NCBI GenBank assembly: GCA_944412525.1
Contig: CALYBM010000052.1
Location: forward strand, 1 to 64,000
Length of the DNA: 64,000 bases
Origin: an uncultured Ruminococcus sp.
GTDB taxonomy: Bacteria > Bacillota > Clostridia > Oscillospirales > Acutalibacteraceae
Direction of reading: 5' to 3'
The notes under the pieces were generated by a model. The model had not been told where the DNA came from. It did not search any database and was given only the letters and a program-made list of their open reading frames with translations. Below are positions 8,644 through 16,400 of the stretch, piece after piece. The position numbers and the translations under genes were made by a program. How positions within the stretch are numbered: the stretch's first letter is position 1; the number at the start of each line of letters is the position of its first letter.

Positions 8644-10038
8644 TTGGTATTTTCAAGCCTCGTATTTTTGTTTGCTTATCTGCCGATAACGCTTTTGGCA
8701 TATTACCTTGTGCCGAGGCAGGGCAGAAATATATTTCTTTTTATTATCAACCTGATTTTCTACGGCTGGGGCGAGCCTAAGCTTGTCCTGCTTATGGTGT
8801 TTAATATATTTTTTAACTATATCGGCGGCTATTTGGTTGACAAATACCGAAGCGATGAGAAAAAGAAAAAGCTTTTTCTGATACTTACCTGTGTACTTGA
8901 TATCGGTATACTTGCCGTGTTTAAATATACGGGAATGATTACGGAAACGCTGAATATGCTTCCGTTTTTGAATATTCCCGAGCTTCAGATCAGCCTGCCT
9001 ATAGGAATAAGCTTTTACACTTTCCAGACGATGAGCTATGTTATAGATGTTTACCGCGACGACGCCCCCGTATCAAAAAGTTTTATAAACTTCGGCACTT
9101 ATGTTGCGTTGTTTCCTCAGCTTATAGCGGGTCCTATCGTCCGTTACAGAGATGTTGCTTATCAGCTTACTCACCGCCGCGAAACAATTGAACAGTTTAC
9201 AAAGGGTGTTTTGCTCTTTATGGTCGGACTCGGAAAAAAGGTGCTTATTGCGAATCAGATGGGAACGCTGACGAGTGCGATTTTTGCAACAACCGATGAA
9301 AACGGCGTAGTCGGAACATGGGCGGGAATTATCGCATATACATTCCAAATTTATTTTGATTTTTCGGGCTATTCCGATATGGCGTGCGGACTCGGCAATA
9401 TGCTCGGTTTTGAATTTTTAAAGAACTTTAATTATCCATATATCGCAAGGTCGATTACGGACTTTTGGAGAAGATGGCACATTTCACTTTCCACTTGGTT
9501 TAAGGAGTATGTTTATATTCCCCTCGGAGGCAACCGCAAGGGCGCCAAAAGACAGATTATAAATCTGCTTGTTGTTTGGGGACTTACGGGACTTTGGCAC
9601 GGTGCGGCGTATAATTTTATTTTGTGGGGACTTTATTACGGACTGCTGCTGATTCTTGAAAAGTTTGTATTAAAGCGTTTTCTTGAAAAGCTTCCGTCAT
9701 TTATACAACACTTATACACATTGTTTGCTGTAATAATAGGATGGGGCCTTTTCTACTTTACCGATATGTCACAGCTCGGAGAATTTTTCGTGGATTTATT
9801 TAATTTCGGCAACGGAATTTGCGGTGAACAGGCTTTTAATCTTATTTTAAATTATCTGCCGCTTCTTATAGTTGCCGCTGTTGCAAGCACGCCGATAGGC
9901 GCAAAGCTGTATGCACGAATTTCGGGCACAAAGTTTATTTGGATTCCCGAAACGCTGTTCTGTATTGTCGTATTGTTAATCAGCACGGCAAGTCTTGTTG
10001 ACCAAAGCTATAATCCGTTTTTGTATTTTAGATTTTAA
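8644..10038 (+). CDS. MBOAT-family membrane-bound O-acyltransferase (AlgI/PatA-like)
   Basis: Integral membrane acyltransferase of about 465 residues that moves acyl groups across the membrane for O-acetylation of an extracellular polymer. The N-terminus VFSSLVFLFAYLPITLL and the motifs FWRRWHISLSTWFKEY and TGLWHGAAYNFILWG (catalytic His) mark AlgI-type MBOAT proteins. I choose TTG at 8644: the GGGAGGG at 8631-8637 then sits 6 bases upstream and the protein begins at the family's usual position; an in-frame TTG at 8629 would lie before that RBS. The DHHW protein downstream is the expected partner. The acylated substrate cannot be told from sequence. Confidence 0.92.
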   Translation: MVFSSLVFLFAYLPITLLAYYLVPRQGRNIFLFIINLIFYGWGEPKLVLLMVFNIFFNYIGGYLVDKYRSDEKKKKLFLILTCVLDIGILAVFKYTGMITETLNMLPFLNIPELQISLPIGISFYTFQTMSYVIDVYRDDAPVSKSFINFGTYVALFPQLIAGPIVRYRDVAYQLTHRRETIEQFTKGVLLFMVGLGKKVLIANQMGTLTSAIFATTDENGVVGTWAGIIAYTFQIYFDFSGYSDMACGLGNMLGFEFLKNFNYPYIARSITDFWRRWHISLSTWFKEYVYIPLGGNRKGAKRQIINLLVVWGLTGLWHGAAYNFILWGLYYGLLLILEKFVLKRFLEKLPSFIQHLYTLFAVIIGWGLFYFTDMSQLGEFFVDLFNFGNGICGEQAFNLILNYLPLLIVAAVASTPIGAKLYARISGTKFIWIPETLFCIVVLLISTASLVDQSYNPFLYFRF

Positions 10039-10072
10039 GTGTCAATCTGCGTTTATGTATTAAAGGAGTAGT

Positions 10073-11233
10073 ATGATGTATTCTAAGGACAACAGCAGCA
10101 AATATTTTAAGTATTTGCCAGCGTTTGTGTTTTTAATATTTATATTCGGAATGGCCGTCTGGTTTTTGTTTAATCCCAAGTCTGAATACAGCTCGGCAGA
10201 AAAGCGTTATTTAAGCGAGTTTCCCAAGGTTTCGGCAGAAAGCGTACTAAACGGAAAATTCGGCACGGAATTTGAAAGCTATTTTGCCGATCAGTTCCCG
10301 TCAAGAAGCTTTTGGGTGGGATTGAATGCTTATTATAACCTCGACATCGGAAACAACGGCGCAAACGGAGTCTACAACTGTAAAAACGGATATTTAATCA
10401 ACAAGCCCGTTTCTACAGACAACCAAATTAAAAAGAACACTCAGGCTATAATTGATTTCAAAAATTCCGTAGATACCCCTGTAACGGCTATGTTTGTGCC
10501 CTCTACAGGATATATTGCACAAGATGTTTTGCCGTCGGTTCATAACGAGTATAACGATGATGAATATTTTGAAAGTTCGTCAAAGGCATTTGCGGAAAAC
10601 GGAATAGATTTTGTTGATTTGCGTCAGACATTTAAGGATGCGTATAAAAGCGGAAGTCAGCTTTATTACAAGACCGACCACCACTGGACTACCCTCGGAG
10701 CATACACAGCGTACAATGAGCTGTGCAGGCAGCTTGATATTACGCCTGCACCAAAGGACAAATTCAAAGTTGAAACCTACGGCGGCTTTTACGGTACAAC
10801 CTATTCCACAAGCGGATTTTGGTTTACACAGCCTGATAATATTGAAATTTGGAACAATCCCGAAAATACGGATAAAAATATTAATGTAAAAATCACGGAG
10901 GGCAAAAATACCGAGGAATACGGCTCAATGTATTTTTATAATCATCTTAAGGAAGATGACAAATATCCCGTATTCATTGACGGAAATCATGCGCTTACCG
11001 AAATTACCAATTCAAACGCCGACGGAGGCACGATTTTGCTTGTAAAGGATAGCTTTTCCCACAGCCTTGTGCCTTTCCTGGCGGAAAATTACAGCAAAAT
11101 AATTCTTGTTGACATGCGTTATTACAAGTCGAGAGTGGCTCGGATAGTAAAAGAAGAAAATCCCGAGCGGATTCTTTTCCTTTACGGCATAGACAATCTC
11201 GCAACCGATACCGACCTTGTGTGGATAAACTGA
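10073..11233 (+). CDS. DHHW-family / AlgX-like acetyltransferase partner, membrane anchored
   Basis: 386 residues with one N-terminal membrane helix (about residues 14-32) and an extracytoplasmic SGNH-hydrolase-like domain. The motif YKTDHHWTTLGAY carries the His-rich DHHW signature, and LLVKDSFSHSLVPFL provides the serine loop. AlgJ/AlgX-type proteins act with an MBOAT protein to O-acetylate exopolysaccharide or wall polymers. It lies 34 bases downstream of the MBOAT gene with an AAAGGAG site, so the two form an operon. Confidence 0.88.
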   Translation: MMYSKDNSSKYFKYLPAFVFLIFIFGMAVWFLFNPKSEYSSAEKRYLSEFPKVSAESVLNGKFGTEFESYFADQFPSRSFWVGLNAYYNLDIGNNGANGVYNCKNGYLINKPVSTDNQIKKNTQAIIDFKNSVDTPVTAMFVPSTGYIAQDVLPSVHNEYNDDEYFESSSKAFAENGIDFVDLRQTFKDAYKSGSQLYYKTDHHWTTLGAYTAYNELCRQLDITPAPKDKFKVETYGGFYGTTYSTSGFWFTQPDNIEIWNNPENTDKNINVKITEGKNTEEYGSMYFYNHLKEDDKYPVFIDGNHALTEITNSNADGGTILLVKDSFSHSLVPFLAENYSKIILVDMRYYKSRVARIVKEENPERILFLYGIDNLATDTDLVWIN

Positions 11234-11239
11234 ATATGA

Positions 11240-11269
11240 AAAACCGCAGGTATTAATACCTGCGGTTTT
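11240..11269. terminator. Bidirectional terminator, 30-bp perfect palindrome
   Basis: A perfect palindrome centred between 11254 and 11255 with A-runs and T-runs at its ends separates the convergent DHHW gene and the GH13 gene. Confidence 0.88.
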
Positions 11270-11286
11270 GTTTTTTATTTTGGTAA

Positions 11287-12819
11287 TTAGTTTAATTTAA
11301 TCATTACAAAGCTTTGCGGCGACATTTTCACTTTGCCGTCTGCAAACTCGGCATTACCGAGTTCATAAATTTTTTCGCCGCTGTAATTTGTGTTAATTAC
11401 GCTCTCTTTTCCGAGTGGGTTAAAGAACATTACGAGATTTCCTCTCTTGTATAAGAACGGAATTTTACCGTCCTCATAAACAAACTCAAGTTCGCCGTTG
11501 CCCTTTAAGTCATCATATTTGTGACGCAGAGCAATCATATCTGTGACAACCTTGTAGATGCTGTCCTCATCGTTTTGCTGGTTCTCAACGGTCGGTGCGT
11601 CACTGCTTTTGTCAACGGGCAGATACGGCTCATCGCTATTTGAAAATCCGAGATTTTTACCGCTGTTCCACTGCATAGGTGTACGCGAGCCTGTTCTGCT
11701 GAATCCGCCCTCCTTGCTTACAAGGTCGCTTTGGTATCTCATTCCGAGTTCATCTCCGTAATAGAGGAAAGGCACGCCCGGCATTGTAAATATAAACGCG
11801 TTAACAAGCTTTATTGCCTGCTTGTCCAGATATGCCGTAACACGGGGCATATCGTGATTGTTTGTCATAAAGCTGATGTATCCGCAGTCCTTTGAACGCT
11901 CGTAAGCGGGGAGATATTCATCTGCAAACGCTTTTAAATTTCCCTTGCCGTTTGGATTAAATACAGCCTCGTCGCCCCATTCGCCGCTGCGGAAAAGAGT
12001 GTGGTATCCGTTGCCCTGGTGGTCAAGGTAGAAGTCCATATGGAAACCTGCGTTTACGATTGCTCTGTCGGGCGAACACCACTCGGAAACCATTGCGGCT
12101 TCGGGATATTCCGCGTCGAGCATTTCACGAACGCCTCTCCAGATTTTTGCAGTAGCGATTTTTTCGTCATCGTTTTTAACGAGTGAGTCCGCCATATCGA
12201 CTCTAAAGCCGTCGGCTCCCTTGTCAAGCCAAAAACGCATAATATCTTTAATTGCTTCAACTGTAGCCAAGCAGTCGGGATGATCGCAGGGAAGCTGCCA
12301 CTCGGGATGAGTGATTTTGTAAAAGCCGTAGTTCAACGCAGGCTGTGAGCTAAAGTAATTTACCATATAGTTTCCGTTACGCTCGCAGATACCGCACATC
12401 ATTCTGTATTCGGGCGGAGCGTCCCAAACAGATTTTGTAAATATATATCGGTTTGAATATTCGCTTTGTGCGGCTTTTTTGGCTTCGGTAAACCACGGAT
12501 GGGTGTCTGATGTGTGACCCGGAACAAGATCAAGCAGAATTTTTATTCCCCTTTTGTGAGCCTCGTTAAAAAGATTTACAAGGTCGTCGTTTGTTCCGTA
12601 ACGGGCAGCGACCTGCTTGTAATTTCTTACATCGTATCCTGCGTCCATAAAAGGAGAATCATAGACGGGATTAAGCCATATTGCGTTACAGCCGAGCCCC
12701 TTTACATAATCAAGATTTTCTGTAATTCCGTTGATGTCGCCTATTCCGTCACCGTTTGAGTCGTAAAAGCTTTGAGGATATATTTCATAAAAAACTGCGT
12801 CATTGAGCCACTTTGGCAT
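11287..12819 (-). CDS. Cytoplasmic GH13 alpha-glucosidase / alpha-amylase-family enzyme
   Basis: 510 residues with no signal peptide, so it probably cleaves imported maltodextrins. Conserved GH13 regions are present: nucleophile Asp208 in GFRVDMADS, acid/base Glu246 in MVSEWCSP and transition-state Asp323 in NNHDMPR. A calcium-loop-like segment SNGDGIGDINGI lies near residue 21. Region I reads DLVPGHTSD, where most GH13 enzymes have N before the H. Start is ATG 12819, 8 bases after AAAGGG; the GTG at 12828 would touch the RBS. Exact substrate is not decided by sequence. Confidence 0.92.
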   Translation of the reverse strand: MPKWLNDAVFYEIYPQSFYDSNGDGIGDINGITENLDYVKGLGCNAIWLNPVYDSPFMDAGYDVRNYKQVAARYGTNDDLVNLFNEAHKRGIKILLDLVPGHTSDTHPWFTEAKKAAQSEYSNRYIFTKSVWDAPPEYRMMCGICERNGNYMVNYFSSQPALNYGFYKITHPEWQLPCDHPDCLATVEAIKDIMRFWLDKGADGFRVDMADSLVKNDDEKIATAKIWRGVREMLDAEYPEAAMVSEWCSPDRAIVNAGFHMDFYLDHQGNGYHTLFRSGEWGDEAVFNPNGKGNLKAFADEYLPAYERSKDCGYISFMTNNHDMPRVTAYLDKQAIKLVNAFIFTMPGVPFLYYGDELGMRYQSDLVSKEGGFSRTGSRTPMQWNSGKNLGFSNSDEPYLPVDKSSDAPTVENQQNDEDSIYKVVTDMIALRHKYDDLKGNGELEFVYEDGKIPFLYKRGNLVMFFNPLGKESVINTNYSGEKIYELGNAEFADGKVKMSPQSFVMIKLN

Positions 12820-12926
12820 ATACAACACCCTTTCACTGTAAATTATAGAACAATTTTATCATTTTAATAATAATTTGGCAATATAATTTATTAACATTTT
12901 CCTGTCATTTTTCCACAAAAATATAC

Positions 12927-12955
12927 TTGCAAAAATACCTTATTAATCATACTAT
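12927..12955 (+). promoter_or_regulatory. Promoter of the mecA-like gene
   Basis: TTGCAA (12927-12932), 17-bp spacer, TACTAT (12950-12955); predicted start near 12962. It rules out an upstream in-frame TTG at 12927 as start codon. Confidence 0.6.
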
Positions 12956-12986
12956 GATAATGACTTTGTTTTTGGAGGGAAGGAGT

Positions 12987-13544
12987 TTGACTGTAGATAA
13001 GCTTTCGGAAAATACGGTGCTTATTATTTTATATACAAAGGATATGCATAATCTTTCGCTTGAGCTAAATGAGCAAGACCGCGATGATGAGGCATTTCGC
13101 AAAAGCATAATAAAAATTATGAAATATGCCTGTGCAAAGGCAGGTTTGGATATTGATAACCGCAAGGTTGAAATAGAGGCTTTACCGTTTGAAAATGAAT
13201 GTTATTTGTTAATTACGGTCCACGAAAAAATCCGCCGCAGCTTCAGGATAAAGAACACGGGGGAGTGTGTTTGTTATTCCCTTGGCGGCAGCGGAAATTT
13301 TCTTAATACGCTTGAACACATATACAGGCTCAATATTTGCTGCAACAAAAATTCTGCGTACCTGTACAATGATTGCTATTATATTGTATTTGAATATCCG
13401 AGTATTCCCCAAAAGCTGAAAAGATTGCTTTCCGAATATGCAGAAAAAAGCATAGGCAGGATCGAAACGGCGAGAGTAAAGGAAAACGGTAAAATAATTT
13501 GTGCCAACAACGCAATATATCAGATCGGAAAACACTTGGTGTAA
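12987..13544 (+). CDS. mecA: MecA-like adaptor protein for ClpC
   Basis: About 185 residues. The N-terminus VDKLSENTVLIILYTKDM and a C-terminal domain with SAYLYNDCYYIVFEY, RLLSEYAE and ENGKIICANNAI match the two-domain MecA (NegC) adaptor pattern, although similarity is modest and the protein is shorter than Bacillus MecA (about 218). MecA presents substrates to ClpC; clpC lies about 3 kb away, supporting the call. Start is TTG 12987, 7 bases after GGAGGG. What it delivers in this organism is unknown. It is convergent with the next gene, with only 11 bases between the stops. Confidence 0.72.
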   Translation: MTVDKLSENTVLIILYTKDMHNLSLELNEQDRDDEAFRKSIIKIMKYACAKAGLDIDNRKVEIEALPFENECYLLITVHEKIRRSFRIKNTGECVCYSLGGSGNFLNTLEHIYRLNICCNKNSAYLYNDCYYIVFEYPSIPQKLKRLLSEYAEKSIGRIETARVKENGKIICANNAIYQIGKHLV

Positions 13545-13555
13545 GCGTAATAAAT

Positions 13556-13984
13556 CTACAAAAACGCTTTCATCTCTCTGATGTTTTCTTCTTCCGTATC
13601 AAGCATCTTTTTCGCAAGGGTGCTTACATGAGGGTCGTTTCCGTCATAGTTTCTTATGTGCCGTGACATTTTGTTTACTCCCATAGTGTTTCCCTTAATC
13701 ATCATTTCCGCTACATGAGATGCGGAGGGATCACGCTTTAGGTCACGATCGGTTGCATAGCGTGTCATAGCCTTTGTAACGGAACTTACATGGCGGATTT
13801 CGGCTCCGCGGTTTTTCAGCATGTTGTTTGCACAGTGATAGATCTTGCCGTACTTAATAAGCTGTTCGCACAAGACTCCGTCAACTCTGCTGTCTTTGAG
13901 CCGTTTGCGGACACTTGTAATTCCCTGACAGCCCATCTCTGCGTTTTGCAGAACATAAGTAAGCATTTCTACATCATTTATCAT
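13556..13984 (-). CDS. Hypothetical helical-bundle (ferritin-like) protein
   Basis: 142 residues, predicted almost entirely helical and rich in Met, His and charged residues. Segments such as MLTYVLQNAEMGCQGI and AKKMLDTEEENIREMKAFL look like helices of a four-helix bundle of the ferritin-like or DUF305/DUF2383 type. I cannot assign a family firmly. No signal peptide. Start ATG 13984 has AGAGG about 8 bases upstream; the GTG at 13993 is too close to that site. Confidence 0.7.
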   Translation of the reverse strand: MINDVEMLTYVLQNAEMGCQGITSVRKRLKDSRVDGVLCEQLIKYGKIYHCANNMLKNRGAEIRHVSSVTKAMTRYATDRDLKRDPSASHVAEMMIKGNTMGVNKMSRHIRNYDGNDPHVSTLAKKMLDTEEENIREMKAFL

Positions 13985-14086
13985 ATATTTCACCTCTGGC
14001 TTTATTATTATCGGAAAAAACTGATTTATTCTTTATACCTGTTGAAAGATTGTTAATTTTATGTTTTAATAATAAAGGTGATGTTT

Positions 14087-14878
14087 ATGATAAATTCAGC
14101 ATTTCATACAGCTGAGCTTAATTATTCCGATGACTGTAAAAAGCGTGTGTGGGTTTATGTGCCCGAGCATAATAAGGGAGAAAATCTGCCCGTAGTTTAT
14201 ATGACCGACGGGCAAAATCTGTTTGATGAAACCTCAACCGCTTACGGTTGTTGGGGAGTTGTGCAGGCTGTTGAAAATGAAATAAAAGACAGCTCCGCGA
14301 GAGCAGTGATTGTAGGCATTGATAACGGAAACGCGATGCGTGACTGTGAGCTTACTCCCGAATGTATAGGGGAGGTTCAGCACAGAGAAATGCTCTGTGA
14401 CAATTTTACCCCGAAAGGCGAAGAATTTGACAGCTTTTTGGTAAACACGGTGATCCCTTTTGTTGAAGCAAATTTCCCCGTCAGAACAGACAGACAGGGC
14501 AGAGCGGTTTGCGGCAGCTCTTCGGGAGGGCTGATGTCATTTTTCAGCGGTATTGAGCACAAAACATTATTTGGCTTTGTAGGAGCGTTTTCTCCTGCTT
14601 TTTTGTGCTATACGGGTGAGTCGTGGCGAGAGTATCTTTTAAATAAAATTACTCAAGATATGCCGTATCTTTATATTTATACGGGAAACGGCGACGAAAT
14701 CGAACAGCTTATATTCGAGAGCGTCGAGCCTATGTATGATTTGCTTACGGAAACAGGTTATCCGTACGACATGTTAAACGAGGTTGTGTTGCTTGAAAAC
14801 AGGCACAACGAAAAAGCATGGAAAGAGATTTTTCCTGATTTTCTTCATACATTTTTACATAATGCTAACCTAAAATAA
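14087..14878 (+). CDS. Esterase of the enterochelin-esterase / esterase-D type
   Basis: 263-residue alpha/beta hydrolase without signal peptide. The nucleophile elbow is CGSSSGGLMSFF. The N-terminal strand VWVYVPEH and VVYMTDGQNLFDE, and a late His in ENRHNEKAW, complete the expected triad. Family members hydrolyse esters such as siderophore, feruloyl or acetyl esters; substrate unknown. Start ATG 14087 is preferred because AAAGG lies 8 bases upstream; ATG 14081 and GTG 14078 are closer to or inside that site. Confidence 0.8.
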   Translation: MINSAFHTAELNYSDDCKKRVWVYVPEHNKGENLPVVYMTDGQNLFDETSTAYGCWGVVQAVENEIKDSSARAVIVGIDNGNAMRDCELTPECIGEVQHREMLCDNFTPKGEEFDSFLVNTVIPFVEANFPVRTDRQGRAVCGSSSGGLMSFFSGIEHKTLFGFVGAFSPAFLCYTGESWREYLLNKITQDMPYLYIYTGNGDEIEQLIFESVEPMYDLLTETGYPYDMLNEVVLLENRHNEKAWKEIFPDFLHTFLHNANLK

Positions 14879-14880
14879 AA

Positions 14881-14918
14881 AAAGGCTGTTCCTGCACCAA
14901 AGCCTGAACAACCTTTTG
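14881..14918. terminator. Terminator between esterase and pduL
   Basis: AAAGGCTGTTC (14881-14891) pairs with GAACAACCTTT (14906-14916) with one mismatch. A-rich and T-rich flanks allow use in both directions. Confidence 0.65.
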
Positions 14919-14938
14919 ATTATTTATGCCTTTTTAAA

Positions 14939-15508
14939 TTAAGCGATTATTTCACCGTCAACGGTTCCGCCCAAGCCTGCCGCATTGGACTCGTCGGTAT
15001 CAATGTGCATAGCGGGAGCGTAGCTCGGACTAACACGGATTACAACATCTCCGAAAGTCGTTGCTCTGCCGGTATTTTCGCCGACCTTTACCGATACGAT
15101 TTGTTTATCTTTAAGGCCGAACTCCTCCGCTGTTTTAGGATCGAGATGAATATGCCTTTTAGCGGCGATAACTCCGCACTCTATTTCAAGCTCGCCTGCG
15201 GGACCCACAAGCTTGCAGCCGGGAGTACCCTCAATATCGCCCGATTCCTTAACGGGAGCGGCAATGCCGAGTTTTCTTGCGTCGGTAAGCGAGATTTCAA
15301 CCTGATCGGCACTTCTTTCGGGGCCGAGAATTGACATCTTCATTTCGCCTCTCGGACCTACTACCGTAACCTTTTCAACGCAGGCAAACTGACCCGGCTG
15401 AGAAAGATCTTTTTTATTTGTAAGTGTTGCACCTTTGCCGAAGAGAGCCTCAAGTGTTTCCTTTGTAACATGAACATGATGAGCAGATGTTTCAACCATT
15501 ATTTTCAT
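14939..15508 (-). CDS. pduL: PduL-type phosphate acyltransferase
   Basis: About 189 residues. PduL exchanges CoA and phosphate on short acyl groups (acetyl or propionyl). Two PduL repeats carry the zinc histidines: SAHHVHVTKETL near the N-terminus and AKRHIHLDP in the second half. No microcompartment shell genes are nearby, so it probably acts as the cell's phosphotransacetylase, linking acetyl-CoA to acetate and ATP. Start is taken at the codon for MKIMVETSAHHVHV, with GGTGG about 10 bases upstream; an upstream in-frame start would add 16 non-conserved residues. Confidence 0.92.
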   Translation of the reverse strand: MKIMVETSAHHVHVTKETLEALFGKGATLTNKKDLSQPGQFACVEKVTVVGPRGEMKMSILGPERSADQVEISLTDARKLGIAAPVKESGDIEGTPGCKLVGPAGELEIECGVIAAKRHIHLDPKTAEEFGLKDKQIVSVKVGENTGRATTFGDVVIRVSPSYAPAMHIDTDESNAAGLGGTVDGEIIA

Positions 15509-15615
15509 TTTATCTAAACCACCATTCGTAAATTTTAGCCGTTTGGCTTGACACATATATTTTACTACTAATTTTTACAAAATTCAATGCTTTGTACACG
15601 GAAAGGGAAAATTTT

Positions 15616-16188
15616 ATGTTTAACAACTGGGAAGAATTAAAAAACGCCTGTGAACAGTGCCGAAAATGTGAGCTTTGCGAAACAAGGCACAATGTTGTAG
15701 TGGGCGTCGGAAACGAAAACGCCGAGGTGATGTTTATCGGCGAGGGCCCCGGCGAGAACGAGGACTTGCAGGGAGAGCCGTTTGTCGGCAGGGGAGGAAA
15801 GCTCTTGGACAAAATGCTCACGGCAGTTGACCTCGACAGAAACAAGAATATTTACATTGCAAATATAGTAAAATGCCGTCCGCCTCATAACCGTGACCCA
15901 AAACCCGAAGAACAGGAGCAGTGCATAGACTGGCTTAGGGCACAGGTTAAGATGATTAACCCCAAAATAATCGTATGTCTCGGAAGAATAGCGGCGGGAA
16001 GAATAATCAAGTCGGATATAAAAATCACAAAAGAACACGGTCTGTGGTTTGAAAAGGGCGGAATACAGATGATGGCAATGCTGCACCCTGCGGCTGTTTT
16101 GCGTGACCCCAGAAAAAAGCCCGAGGCGTTTGACGACTTTTTAAAACTTAGGGATAAGATCAACGAGATTTGTGATCATACATATTGA
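15616..16188 (+). CDS. udg: Family 4 uracil-DNA glycosylase (Fe-S)
   Basis: 190 residues. It removes uracil from DNA. The N-terminal cysteines in CEQCRKCELC supply cluster ligands; GEGPGENEDLQGEPFVG is the catalytic/uracil-binding region and LHPAAVLRDP the second active-site motif. Start ATG 15616 has AAAGGG 8 bases upstream. A terminator follows after a short gap. The gene is divergent from pduL. Confidence 0.94.
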   Translation: MFNNWEELKNACEQCRKCELCETRHNVVVGVGNENAEVMFIGEGPGENEDLQGEPFVGRGGKLLDKMLTAVDLDRNKNIYIANIVKCRPPHNRDPKPEEQEQCIDWLRAQVKMINPKIIVCLGRIAAGRIIKSDIKITKEHGLWFEKGGIQMMAMLHPAAVLRDPRKKPEAFDDFLKLRDKINEICDHTY

Positions 16189-16225
16189 TTTGTCTGTAAA
16201 ATATTAAATAAAATAACAAAAACTA

Positions 16226-16250
16226 TAGGGCGGATGTGCTATCCGCCCTA
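16226..16250 (-). terminator. Terminator for clpC operon (minus strand)
   Basis: A perfect 10-bp stem TAGGGCGGAT/ATCCGCCCTA with a five-base loop. On the minus strand it is followed by TATAGTTTTTG, so it ends the ctsR-clpC transcript. A weaker hairpin lies at 16324-16369, just downstream of clpC. Confidence 0.7.
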
Positions 16251-16264
16251 ATAAGTTAAAAATC

Positions 16265-16298
16265 AAAGCAAGCGGCCGATAAGACCGCTTGCTTTTTT
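16265..16298 (+). terminator. Terminator for the uracil-DNA glycosylase gene
   Basis: AAAGCAAGCGG (16265-16275) pairs perfectly with CCGCTTGCTTT (16285-16295), extended by a T-run on the plus strand. Confidence 0.8.
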
Positions 16299-16400
16299 CC
16301 TTTATAGGAAACTGCTCGAAAACGGTCGGGCAAAGAAGGTTTGATAATATTAACCCGTCTGCCCGAACCCCGTGTCGAGGCACTCGATTTTTTAGGAGAA

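Noticed and set aside
12927..12986. Upstream in-frame TTG start for the MecA-like gene
   Set aside because: It coincides with the -35 of the predicted promoter and has no ribosome-binding site; TTG 12987 has GGAGGG at 7 bases.
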